In this document: positions 9,696 to 17,554 of the stretch, piece after piece
Layout of the letters: every line of letters starts with the position of its first letter
Position numbering within the stretch: position 1 is the first letter of the stretch
From: Thalassotalea euphylliae
GTDB taxonomy: Bacteria > Pseudomonadota > Gammaproteobacteria > Enterobacterales > Alteromonadaceae
DNA: 64,000 nt
Direction of reading: 5' to 3'
NCBI RefSeq assembly: GCF_003390335.1
Contig: NZ_QUOU01000001.1
Coordinates: 2,914,001-2,978,000, forward strand
Notes under the pieces: generated by a model
Databases searched by the model: none
What the model saw: the letters and a program-made list of their open reading frames with translations, nothing else
Told to the model about the DNA's origin: nothing
Program-made: the position numbers and the translations under genes

Positions 9696-10499
9696 CTAAA
9701 GTAAAAGCAACGTCATCTTAACGCTCAGTAATATCAGTAAAGCGGCGAATATTTTCTTTAATACGTCAACAGGTAAATAGTGTGCGGCTTTTGCGCCCAG
9801 CGGAGCGAAGAAAAAGCTGGTGATTGATATAAAAATAACCGCAGGCCAATACACAAACCCTATCGTGTGAACCATTGCTAATTCGGCACTCCAACCGTTA
9901 AGTAAATACCCCAAAGTTGCAGTCACTGAAATAGGTAAACCTATCGCAGCTGATGTGCCAATAGCTTTTTTTACATCAACACTGTGCTTTACCAAATAAG
10001 GGACAGTTAACGACCCTCCCCCAATTGATACCAACGCAGACATTGCCCCAATGCCGTTTGCGGTATAAAACATATTAGCCTTGTCTAAAGTCGGTTGTGT
10101 TTCTACGTGAGCCTGACCTTTTATCATGCGCATCGCAGTCCAAAACATAAAGCATGAGAATAATATCGCCAGATAAAGTGAATTTATATACGAGGCGATA
10201 TAAGTTGCGGCGAAAGTACCGAGTACAATGCCAAGCGACATAACCTTGACAATATCCCAGACAACCGCTCCTTTTTGCTGATGAGCACGCAAGCTAGAGA
10301 ATGACGTAACGATAATACAAGCCATTGAGGTACCCAGTGCAATATGCATCAGGTTATCGCCCCCTGCGCCTGTCCATATAAAAAAATAAGATAGCGCTGG
10401 TACTAATATGCCGCCACCACCCACGCCAAGTAAGCCAGCCAAAAAACCAACCACGCTTCCCAGCGCTAAAAACACTAAAATAGCACTTACTTCTAACAT
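9696..10499 (-). CDS. TauE/SafE-family membrane permease
   Basis: About 267 residues. I place the start at the ATG at 10499 because GAGG lies 5 bases upstream; a TTG six codons earlier is also open. It has about eight membrane helices and the family's glycine-rich first repeat (GFLAGLLGVGGGGILVPAL) echoed in the second half (VSIGGGSLTVPYLV), the hallmark of the TauE/SafE (DUF81) sulfite/organosulfur exporter family. Substrate cannot be told from sequence. It is divergent from an AraC-type regulator with only about 90 bp between, so that regulator probably controls it. Confidence 0.85.
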   Translation of the reverse strand: MLEVSAILVFLALGSVVGFLAGLLGVGGGGILVPALSYFFIWTGAGGDNLMHIALGTSMACIIVTSFSSLRAHQQKGAVVWDIVKVMSLGIVLGTFAATYIASYINSLYLAILFSCFMFWTAMRMIKGQAHVETQPTLDKANMFYTANGIGAMSALVSIGGGSLTVPYLVKHSVDVKKAIGTSAAIGLPISVTATLGYLLNGWSAELAMVHTIGFVYWPAVIFISITSFFFAPLGAKAAHYLPVDVLKKIFAALLILLSVKMTLLLL

Positions 10500-10559
10500 G
10501 TTAACCTCGTCTATCAAATGAAGTTGTTCATGCTAATCAGTAAATCAAATGGTAAGGTA

Positions 10560-10584
10560 TCGACACCGAGTAAACATATGTCGA
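10560..10584. promoter_or_regulatory. Candidate operator between permease and AraC regulator
   Basis: Inverted arms TCGACA (10560-10565) and TGTCGA (10579-10584) enclose CCGAGTAAACATA, a 13-base sequence that occurs again at 11434-11446, just after the AraC gene. The site ends 5 bp before the regulator's ATG. A role in autoregulation or control of the divergent permease is inference. Confidence 0.4.
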
Positions 10585-10588
10585 ATTT

Positions 10589-11368
10589 ATGCCAACCATT
10601 CCTCCGTCTATCGAAAGTGAACAACGCTTAGACAGGCCAGTCAAAGTCGTTAACCGATCTATTGCCAGTAACACAGTCGTCAAACGGCACAGCCATGACT
10701 GGGGGCAATTTATCTACGCTAACAAAGGGGTTTTGTCTGTGGTAACAGACACTGACCGATATATAGTACCGCCCGAGCAAGGTGTGTGGGTGCTCCCTAA
10801 CATTAGCCATGAAGTCACAGCGCTCACAGAAGTCGAACTCACAAGTTTTTATATTGGTAATGATGCAAACAATAAACTCCCTAACGAGTGTTGCGTATTT
10901 GAAATTAATCATTTTCTTAAAACACTCATTCTGGAAGCAAAAAGCTGTCGCAATGACTATCAAAGCGATGATGCAGACGATTTATTGCTGTCACTCATTC
11001 GATTAAAACTAGCCATCGCGCCAAAAGTTAAGCTGCAACTCCCTTACCCGCAAGACAAACGACTACTTACTATGCTCTCAATTATCCAAAACAACCCGGC
11101 AAACAAGAATAATCTAACGCAATGGGGAAAGGTTGTTGGCGCTTCAAGCAGAACACTATCTCGACTATTTAAGGCAGAAACAGGGCTTACCTACAACGCT
11201 TGGCGACAAAGGCTGAATGTGCAAATTGCCATTAGCAAGCTAAGTCATGGTGACGCAATCTCAAACATAGCGAGTGACCTTGGCTACGAATCCCCGTCTG
11301 CATTTACCTATATGTTTAGAGAAAATACTGGGGTAACGCCAAGCTACTATCGCGATAAAGGGCAATAG
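10589..11368 (+). CDS. AraC-family transcriptional regulator
   Basis: 259 residues. The N-terminal half has a cupin-type effector domain (RHSHDWGQFIYANKGVLSV, PPEQGVWVLPNISHEV), and the C-terminal ~100 residues carry the two helix-turn-helix motifs of the AraC family (VGASSRTLSRLFKAETG; ISNIASDLGYESPSAFTYMF). The cupin-first layout with WVLPNISHE is typical of the regulators that control adjacent transporter genes. Divergent from the TauE-type permease. ATG start. The effector is not predictable. Confidence 0.9.
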   Translation: MPTIPPSIESEQRLDRPVKVVNRSIASNTVVKRHSHDWGQFIYANKGVLSVVTDTDRYIVPPEQGVWVLPNISHEVTALTEVELTSFYIGNDANNKLPNECCVFEINHFLKTLILEAKSCRNDYQSDDADDLLLSLIRLKLAIAPKVKLQLPYPQDKRLLTMLSIIQNNPANKNNLTQWGKVVGASSRTLSRLFKAETGLTYNAWRQRLNVQIAISKLSHGDAISNIASDLGYESPSAFTYMFRENTGVTPSYYRDKGQ

Positions 11369-11521
11369 CTACCTAAGGCGATATTTAGCTACTGGACAGC
11401 AGATTTACCTATTAAAATGTTACCATTCGATGTCCGAGTAAACATAGACTAGCAAGGCACACTAGTCACCTTACTCATTAATACCATCGCAGAATAAGAA
11501 AACCAATCACAGATAAGAAAA

Positions 11522-12154
11522 ATGAATAAAGAAAAACGCTTGGAAATTCTCACTCGGTTAAGGGATGACAACCCGCACCCTACTACCGAACTTAACTTCT
11601 CAACGCCTTTTGAACTGCTAATCGCGGTATTACTATCAGCACAGGCCACCGATGTGGGTGTTAATAAGGCCACTGAAAAGCTTTATGCCGCGGCAAATAC
11701 ACCACAGGCCATATTGGATTTAGGCTTAGACAAGCTTAAAGATTACATAAAAACCATTGGCCTGTTTAATACTAAAGCCGAAAACACCATCAAAACCTGC
11801 CAAATGTTGGTGGACTTACATGGCGGCGAAGTACCAGAAAACCGCGAAGCACTAGAGGCACTACCTGGCGTTGGCCGTAAAACTGCTAACGTTGTGCTTA
11901 ACACCGCATTTGGCTGGCCGACAATTGCCGTTGATACCCATATCGATCGCGTCTCAAATCGCAGTAAATTTGCTATGGGTAAAAACGTAGTAGAAGTAGA
12001 GCAAAAGCTTTTAAAAGTCGTACCAAAAGAATTTAAAGTCGATGTTCATCACTGGCTGATTCTACACGGCCGTTATGTCTGCACTGCCCGCAAGCCAAAA
12101 TGTGGTTCGTGTATTATTGAAGATCTATGTGAGTTTAAGGAAAAAACGGAATAA
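11522..12154 (+). CDS. nth: Endonuclease III (canonical Nth)
   Basis: 210 residues, matching E. coli Nth (211). It has the helix-hairpin-helix and catalytic lysine in LPGVGRKTANVVLNTAFG, the catalytic aspartate in AVDTHIDRVSNR, and the complete cluster-binding set C-x6-C-x2-C-x5-C (CTARKPKCGSCIIEDLC). It removes oxidised pyrimidines and nicks the abasic site. In many gammaproteobacteria nth follows rnfE directly; here 2.85 kb intervene, holding another glycosylase, a permease and a regulator. A decayed copy of this gene's 3' third lies at 13378-13624, beyond the aldolase-like gene. Confidence 0.96.
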   Translation: MNKEKRLEILTRLRDDNPHPTTELNFSTPFELLIAVLLSAQATDVGVNKATEKLYAAANTPQAILDLGLDKLKDYIKTIGLFNTKAENTIKTCQMLVDLHGGEVPENREALEALPGVGRKTANVVLNTAFGWPTIAVDTHIDRVSNRSKFAMGKNVVEVEQKLLKVVPKEFKVDVHHWLILHGRYVCTARKPKCGSCIIEDLCEFKEKTE

Positions 12155-12213
12155 TCAGCAGTTTTCTCTATATGTAGACTGTTAGTTTTCAACACTGAAG
12201 AAAAGGATACTAG

Positions 12214-13296
12214 ATGTACAAAGGAATTTTACTCGGTCACCCATTAATGTCGGAATGTAATAAGTTCTTAACTCGCCACAAGCCACTCAGTCATAGGCAG
12301 TGGCTTGAAAGATTGGCGCAAAGTCCAGAATTAGACCAACAGATTGACTTCTTTGGTACAGGGCCGACAGTTGAGTTACTTGAGCAAAAAGTAGCAAATA
12401 TTTTAGGAAAAGAGCGCGCGCTTTTTGTTCATAAAGGTATGGTTGGTCAGCATAGTGCATTGCTGCACTGGTCATCACTTTCTAATTTCAAAACAATTGC
12501 GATACACCCTCAATCACATATGGAAGTTGACGAAGAGCTTGCTTACAAAGAGCTGCTAGGGTTAGAAGCCGTTATGTTCGGCAAACCTGATAAAGCAATT
12601 GACGACACAGATATCAAAAAACTCCCTAAAGACCTTTCTGCTATATGTGTAGAATTACCTACTAGAAGAGCCGGGTTTAAATTACCTACATGGCAATCGC
12701 TCATAGATTTAAAGCAATTCTCAATAGAGAATAGCATTCCATTGCATATCGATGGAGCTAGGCTTTTGGAGGCCGCATGTCACTATAAAAAACCATATGA
12801 AGAAGTTGCCGCACTTGGAGATTCCGTATACATCTCTTTGTATAAAACACTCGGTGCAGCGGCTGGCGGAATTATTGCTGGAAATGCAGATTTCATAGAG
12901 CAAATAAAGCCTTGGAGAAGTCGGTTAGGCGGGGATTTTTTTACGGCATTTCCTTATGTATTGACCGCTTTATGGGGGATAGAAAACTATTTGCCGAGAA
13001 TTCCAGAATTTCATGAACGAGCGCTCAAATTGAGCAACTCAATTCAACAAGTGTTTGGCTCCCAAGCGATTCCTTATCCTGTACAGTGCAATGGATTTTT
13101 AGTTGAGCTACCTATTGAAGCGGATGAATTAGAACGCAAAGCACTTGCGCTCGCTAAAACTGACAAGATTTGGTTATTCGACAGAATTGTAAGCACAGGA
13201 GGTAAGAGCTGCCGCTTTGAAATTCAAGTAGGAGATGCGTTAGATGATTGGCAAGATCAAGAGCTGATTGAGGTGTTAACCAACATTTTACGTTAA
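12214..13296 (+). CDS. Threonine aldolase-like PLP enzyme (beta-eliminating lyase family)
   Basis: 360 residues, aspartate-aminotransferase fold type I. The PLP-binding lysine is in SLYKTLGAAAGG (about 211), preceded by the cofactor-contacting HIDGARLLEA (about 178) typical of low-specificity L-threonine aldolases. Family members cleave threonine or allo-threonine to glycine and acetaldehyde, but relatives act on other beta-hydroxy amino acids, so the exact substrate is uncertain. It has a good Shine-Dalgarno (AAGG) before the ATG. It sits between the intact nth and the truncated nth copy, so it appears to have come in with, or been bracketed by, an nth duplication. Confidence 0.85.
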   Translation: MYKGILLGHPLMSECNKFLTRHKPLSHRQWLERLAQSPELDQQIDFFGTGPTVELLEQKVANILGKERALFVHKGMVGQHSALLHWSSLSNFKTIAIHPQSHMEVDEELAYKELLGLEAVMFGKPDKAIDDTDIKKLPKDLSAICVELPTRRAGFKLPTWQSLIDLKQFSIENSIPLHIDGARLLEAACHYKKPYEEVAALGDSVYISLYKTLGAAAGGIIAGNADFIEQIKPWRSRLGGDFFTAFPYVLTALWGIENYLPRIPEFHERALKLSNSIQQVFGSQAIPYPVQCNGFLVELPIEADELERKALALAKTDKIWLFDRIVSTGGKSCRFEIQVGDALDDWQDQELIEVLTNILR

Positions 13297-13377
13297 TCAT
13301 CACAATCTAAGTAAAATGCTGATATAGCGTGATTTTAGGTCTTAGTAAATGTTTATTTACATCTACTTTCACTATCG

Positions 13378-13624
13378 TTTGGCTAACCAACAATTGCCGT
13401 TGATACTCATATTGACCGCGTCTCAAATCGCAAAAAATTTGCCATGGGTAAAAACGCAGTAGAAGTAGAGCAAAAGCTTTTAAAAGTCGTGCCAAAAGAA
13501 TTTAACGTTGATGTTCATCACTGGCTAATTTTTACACGTTCGTTATATGTGCACCGCTCTTAAACCCAAATGCGGTTCGTGTATTATTGAAGATCTTTGT
13601 GAATATAAAGATAAAACTGATTAA
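13378..13624 (+). pseudogene. nth: Decayed 3' fragment of a second nth gene
   Basis: This stretch aligns base for base with 11911-12154 of nth, covering the last ~80 codons including the catalytic Asp region, with roughly four of five bases identical. It begins abruptly at TTTGGCT. It is broken in two ways: an in-frame TAA in the third codon (TTTGGCTAA, where nth has GGCTGG), and a one-base insertion near 13530 where a T-run replaces ATTCTAC. After correcting the shift the cysteine motif reads on normally (CTALKPKCGSCIIEDLCEYKDKTD, given here in two parts: CTALKPKCGSC and IIEDLCEYKDKTD) to a TAA. No start or ribosome site precedes it. It is therefore a remnant, either the old native nth end or a degraded duplicate. 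Confidence 0.9.
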
Positions 13625-13991
13625 CGAAACCTCGAAATAATAGACTAGCCGCTATTGGCAAAAAATCGGCTAACACACAATGTGTTAGCCCGTATGATGT
13701 AACGCGAAGAGCAGGCTTATATACCCAATTGAGCAAGTGAGGTCACTAACCACTCATCCGACCTGTTTGAATCGTGCAAAATAGCAATATTATTTTGCTT
13801 CATGATTGTCTAAAATCCACCGCCGACGATTGACTGAAAAGACAAAGTTAACCACAAATTCTTTAAGTTTTTCGGGCAGTTGTCAAAGTGTTGATAGTGA
13901 TCAATATCTTTATTTGTGGCTTTGAGTAAGATGCATGTCCACAATCGAATTGATTAGTCATAAATAAACAAACAAAACTAAAGGTATTATT
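13625..13991. other. Intergenic region with two hairpins, before the pilin gene
   Basis: No open frame that I would call a gene. A perfect ten-base stem with a 3-base loop lies at 13668-13690 (GGCTAACACA/TGTGTTAGCC); read leftward it is followed by GATTTTTT, so it resembles a minus-strand terminator although no minus-strand gene stops here. A second dyad GCAAAATA/TATTTTGC is at 13776-13798. The last ~100 bp should hold the pilin promoter; no sigma-54 GG-N10-GC site was found. Confidence 0.55.
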
Positions 13992-14549
13992 TTGTTGGTT
14001 AATAGCAGTTCCCCAAAAGTTCAGTCGCAAAAAGGTTTTACCCTTATCGAGTTAGTGGTTGTTATCGTGATTCTCGGTATTCTAGCAGCGGTTGCTGTTC
14101 CTAGATTTATTAATCTTAGTAGAGATGCCCGCATTTCCGCATTAGAAGGAATGGAAGGTGCACTTAGAGGCACAATAGAGCTCGCCAATGCAAAAGCGAC
14201 TATCGAAAATGCCACTTCTGGCTCAGATACTATCGCCCTACCTACTACTCCGGGCAGTTCACAAACTGTCAACGTACCGTTATTAAATGGTTTCCCACTT
14301 GGCCGTTGGAACGAATCGCTTAGGCATTTTGTTAACACTAACAATATTAGAAACTTGGACACTCAGCCACTTAGTGCAAACGAGGCCTGCCCTGATGATT
14401 GGTGTGCAGTGAGTGATGGCGGTTTAGTCGACATTGTCAGAATTATTCCACAAGGGATAAATGCTGGTGAAACCGAGTGCTCTGTGAACTACATTGGCCC
14501 AACCGCTGGCACACCGCCGCTAGTTCGCTTACTAAAAGACAAATGTTGA
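13992..14549 (+). CDS. MshA-like type IV pilin, orphan
   Basis: 185 residues from a TTG start (no ATG is available; AAGG lies just upstream). A short leader ends in KGFTLIELVVVIVILGILAA (about 14-33), the prepilin peptidase site and hydrophobic N-terminal helix of type IVa pilins, with Glu5 of the mature chain present. The following AVPRFINLSRDAR is characteristic of MSHA-type pilins. Four cysteines near the C-terminus (EACPDDWC, ETECS, final KDKC) could make disulfides. No assembly genes lie nearby, so it would depend on an MSHA or type II apparatus elsewhere. It could be an alternative major pilin or a minor one. It is closed by a strong terminator. Confidence 0.88.
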   Translation: MLVNSSSPKVQSQKGFTLIELVVVIVILGILAAVAVPRFINLSRDARISALEGMEGALRGTIELANAKATIENATSGSDTIALPTTPGSSQTVNVPLLNGFPLGRWNESLRHFVNTNNIRNLDTQPLSANEACPDDWCAVSDGGLVDIVRIIPQGINAGETECSVNYIGPTAGTPPLVRLLKDKC

Positions 14550-14626
14550 TAAAACATACCTAGGTCAATCGCGCTTAGCTCGTTAAGTTAACACTAAAAC
14601 CTAGCAATAAAACCTAACATTAAAAC

Positions 14627-14654
14627 AAAAATGCCGCTTTAACGCGGCATTTTT
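14627..14654. terminator. Strong bidirectional terminator between pilin and TetR genes
   Basis: Arms AAAAATGCCGC and GCGGCATTTTT, eleven perfect pairs with a 6-base loop. It serves the convergent pilin (+) and TetR (-) genes. Confidence 0.92.
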
Positions 14655-14728
14655 GTTGGTCTTTCCAAACCCAATGTAAATCACAAACCGCTACAGCCCA
14701 AACGGCAGCAATTATGCGATAGAGCAGC

Positions 14729-15337
14729 TTATACAACTTGATACTTAGCTAAAAATGTTTCGAGGAATTCTTGCGTTAACTGCTCGGTACGCTCTTTTTC
14801 TTGAGGCCCCTGCAATAATGCCATCCAAAAAAATGATGATGAAAACATTGACCAGAACACTTCAGCAGCAAGTGTGATATCTCGGATCGCTAATTTGCCA
14901 TCATCAACCGCCGCTTGCAGCCAATGATGTAAACCATCTTCACTTTTATCGGTATTTTGCATCACGCGCTCTGCAATTTCTGGGTGCGTTAGCAAAACCC
15001 CGAATGCCATACGCATAAAGCTTAATTGCTTAGCATCTTGCGAGACCGCAATTTTCAATTGGGCAAACTGGCGCAGTTGCACTGCTAAAGAAGTCGCTGG
15101 CTGATAATCAATTTGCTTTTGCTCTTCATTGGCAACAATAAACCGAGCGATAACCGCATTAAACAACAATTCTTTGCTAGCGAAGTGATTGTATACGGTG
15201 CGTTTAGACGCACACGCGCGCTCTGCGATATAGTCCATGCTGGTGCGCTCATAGCCAAGCTCAATAAAGCACTCAATAGCGGCATCTAGGATCGTATTTC
15301 TTTTTTTACTGGTATCGCGGCGTTTAATTGCAGACAA
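14729..15337 (-). CDS. TetR/AcrR-family transcriptional regulator
   Basis: 202 residues from a TTG start with GAGG about 8 bases upstream. The N-terminal helix-turn-helix is clear: ILDAAIECFIELGYERTSMD followed by YIAERACASKRTVYNHFASK (about 16-55). The rest is the helical ligand-binding domain, which is not specific enough to name a ligand. Its likely operator is the palindrome at 15358-15375, 21 bp upstream of the start. No transporter or enzyme gene is adjacent and co-oriented, so the target is unknown beyond likely autoregulation. Confidence 0.9.
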   Translation of the reverse strand: MSAIKRRDTSKKRNTILDAAIECFIELGYERTSMDYIAERACASKRTVYNHFASKELLFNAVIARFIVANEEQKQIDYQPATSLAVQLRQFAQLKIAVSQDAKQLSFMRMAFGVLLTHPEIAERVMQNTDKSEDGLHHWLQAAVDDGKLAIRDITLAAEVFWSMFSSSFFWMALLQGPQEKERTEQLTQEFLETFLAKYQVV

Positions 15338-15357
15338 CTTCTCGACCTCATATTATT

Positions 15358-15375
15358 TTACACCTCACAGTGTAA
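15358..15375. promoter_or_regulatory. Candidate TetR operator
   Basis: Palindrome TTACAC-N6-GTGTAA just upstream of the TetR gene. TetR/AcrR regulators commonly bind such 16-18 bp palindromes in their own promoters; assignment to this regulator is inference from position. Confidence 0.55.
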
Positions 15376-15782
15376 TTTAGCTTATTCTATGATTCAACTC
15401 AGAATAACCTAACTACACTCTTGAGTTTACTTTTTGTTATCATCGAAATAAAAGTAAAGCATTAAAGTAAAGTACCTAGGTTAAACACCTGAGTATTACG
15501 GCAAAACCAAAGGACAGCTATTCATTGCATCAGTGACGACGATAAAATCAAGGTTATTCAATGAGCTTTGTCGAAGGCAATAAAATTCATGCAAACTGGC
15601 GCTCGATTAAACGAATACCGCCAGTCAATTGCGTTTTCACTCACTAGAAATAAACAGGGACTCGGACTAACTTTTAGCAACTCACAAATATTTATAAAAT
15701 TCAGTGATATAAGTTGTTTCTATCACACTAAAGATTTGATAGCTTTCCATTTCACGAGTTTTGTTTGTATGGAAAAATAATA
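15376..15782. other. Intergenic region without a convincing gene
   Basis: A 70-codon frame from a TTG (15568-15780) and a 28-codon frame from the ATG at 15561 overlap here. Neither has a Shine-Dalgarno or recognisable protein character. The region presumably holds the promoter of the membrane protein that starts at 15783. Confidence 0.45.
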
Positions 15783-16553
15783 ATGCGTTTAGAGAGCGAA
15801 TACATTATCAAGGGAATAGAGATCCTTGTTGGTTTAGCATCGGGCTATTTAACTTATAAATTAGCCGACGACGGCTCTTCTTTATCCGCCTTGCTTAGCG
15901 TAGTTGTCGGCCTACTCAGTACCTTAATCATGGTACTTTTTGTAGAAACCTATCGCCAGCATGCGGATATTAAAGATGTAAAATCCACCTACGAGCAACT
16001 GATCAAAATTATTAGTGAATCCAAGCACCAAGTCGAACAAAAAATGTCGTACATTCTAAAATACGGCATCGTCTCCTTTGAAGATAGAGACATGCCAAGT
16101 GTTTGGCGAGAGCTACTCTGGAACGTCAAAAGTTGTTACTACGCGACTAACTATATTCGAAGCGATGATATTTACAACAATCCTTGGGCGGATGCTGCAT
16201 TAGCCATTCAAAAAGCCAAAACCTTTGGTGAAAACGTCGATATTAAAAAGGTCTTTATAGTTGACTCAGAAGACGAATTAGCGCGGCTAATGCCAACAAT
16301 TGAAGCCCAAAAAGACGCGGGTATTAACACTCGTTATATTCTTAAAAACGATATTGAAAATTCGATCACCTTAAAAGCAGAATCAAATGAAATCGAATCC
16401 ATTGATTTTGGTATTTTTGACGATAGCTCAGTGTTTATTTGGAAACTCAAGGAGCGCTCGTTTGTTGGTGGCGAAATTAAGCTAAAATCAGAAGAATTAG
16501 TCAGGTACAAAGCCTTTTACAATCATATGTTCAGCCAAGCAACACCAATCTAA
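15783..16553 (+). CDS. Hypothetical membrane-anchored protein
   Basis: About 256 residues from the ATG at 15783; an earlier GTG/TTG-type start at 15765 would add six residues but looks less likely. Two membrane helices near the N-terminus (about 9-25 and 33-53) form a hairpin, followed by a short coiled stretch and a soluble domain. The soluble part (SCYYATNYIRSDDIYNNPW, then VFIVDSEDELARLMPTIE) resembles the non-catalytic phospholipase D-like fold seen in some regulatory and defence proteins, but the HKD motif is absent, so this is only a suggestion. A GNAT gene starts 5 bp after its stop, so the two are probably one operon. I do not recognise the family. Confidence 0.7.
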   Translation: MRLESEYIIKGIEILVGLASGYLTYKLADDGSSLSALLSVVVGLLSTLIMVLFVETYRQHADIKDVKSTYEQLIKIISESKHQVEQKMSYILKYGIVSFEDRDMPSVWRELLWNVKSCYYATNYIRSDDIYNNPWADAALAIQKAKTFGENVDIKKVFIVDSEDELARLMPTIEAQKDAGINTRYILKNDIENSITLKAESNEIESIDFGIFDDSSVFIWKLKERSFVGGEIKLKSEELVRYKAFYNHMFSQATPI

Positions 16554-16558
16554 ACGCC

Positions 16559-17038
16559 ATGAATATGCTTAAACCATTACCCATTCAAGCGCGCGATGAA
16601 ATTCACACATGGGGCCATTACCCAGAAATTTTTCGTGACTTAGACTACGCCATTCAACCGGGCGGTTGGCTAGACACCATAGCCAACAAAGCCACTTGCC
16701 ATGCATTTGGTTATTACACGCCAGATCTGGTCGGGCTGAGCTTGCTGGATGTTTTTGAAGGTGGACAAGCAGAATTCTATATCGCGATTAAACCAAGTTG
16801 TTTGAACAAGGGTTACGGCAAACAATTCATGATAGCGACCATTAACAAAAGCTTCGAACTTGGCTTTGAGAAGCTCTTCCTCAAAGTTCGGCTAAATCAC
16901 CAAGTCGGTATCGCACTCTACCAAAAGCTTGGATTTGAAAACCAAAAAACGGTTGCAATGGAGATTAATGGTGAGCCAACCCTCTTCTATCTAATGGAGT
17001 TAAATAAGGCGGTTTACCAAAACAGTATTGCGCGATAG
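16559..17038 (+). CDS. GNAT-family N-acetyltransferase
   Basis: 159 residues. The acetyl-CoA-binding region is visible as AIKPSCLNKGYGKQFM (Q/RxxGxG/A-type motif A, about 78-93) and the family's C-terminal NHQVGIALYQKLGFE. Substrate is unknown. Five bases after the hypothetical membrane protein, so probably co-transcribed with it. Confidence 0.85.
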   Translation: MNMLKPLPIQARDEIHTWGHYPEIFRDLDYAIQPGGWLDTIANKATCHAFGYYTPDLVGLSLLDVFEGGQAEFYIAIKPSCLNKGYGKQFMIATINKSFELGFEKLFLKVRLNHQVGIALYQKLGFENQKTVAMEINGEPTLFYLMELNKAVYQNSIAR

Positions 17039-17095
17039 AGGCTTTGTACTTGTATACTAGCCACTTTCATTTATAACTTTTTTAATTGCCCCAAG

Positions 17096-17395
17096 ATGAA
17101 CAAAATTGAAATTACCTACTGCGCTAAATGTCGCTGGTTACTTCGCGCCAGCTGGATGGCACAAGAAATTCTCACTACCTTTGAAGAAGAAGTTGACGAG
17201 GTGAGCTTAAAACCCAGCACTGGTGGTATTTACGAAATTGTGGCCAACGGCCAACTCATTTGGTCACGTAAAACCATGGGGCGCTTTCCCGAAATAACAG
17301 AGTTAAAGCAAGCCGTTCGCGATGTTGTTGCGCCAGCGCGAGACCTTGGCTGTATTGATCGTAAAACAGCCAAAGCAGCCAAAGCAGCCAAGTAA
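17096..17395 (+). CDS. SelW/Rdx-family thioredoxin-fold protein
   Basis: 99 residues of the SelT/SelW/SelH (Rdx) family. It opens with the beta strand and redox motif ITYCAKCRWLLRA, a CxxC in place of the selenocysteine form, and has the family's STGGIYEIVANGQLIWSRK and RFPEITELKQAVRD segments. Presumed redox or glutathione-linked function in the cytoplasm; bacterial roles are not established. The C-terminus is an oddly repetitive KTAKAAKAAK tail encoded by a short tandem repeat. Single gene. Confidence 0.88.
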   Translation: MNKIEITYCAKCRWLLRASWMAQEILTTFEEEVDEVSLKPSTGGIYEIVANGQLIWSRKTMGRFPEITELKQAVRDVVAPARDLGCIDRKTAKAAKAAK

Positions 17396-17554
17396 ATACT
17401 ATTTTATTATGTCTGCGCGGCCTAACCTGCTCTAAAGCACAGAGAATTCAAGCAGCTTAAACTGAAATTAATCGCATCGGCTAAAACACAATAAATGATA
17501 GCGATAAGCGCTCATGCCTGATTGTCGCTCGTTCGCTTTAAGTAAGTGCACAGC

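Noticed and set aside
13860..13991. Possible sigma-54 promoter for the pilin gene
   Set aside because: The best candidate (TGGC...TGCA near 13917) has the wrong spacing between GG and GC.
15568..15780. 70-codon frame from a TTG before the hypothetical membrane protein
   Set aside because: No Shine-Dalgarno, no recognisable protein features, and another weak frame overlaps it.
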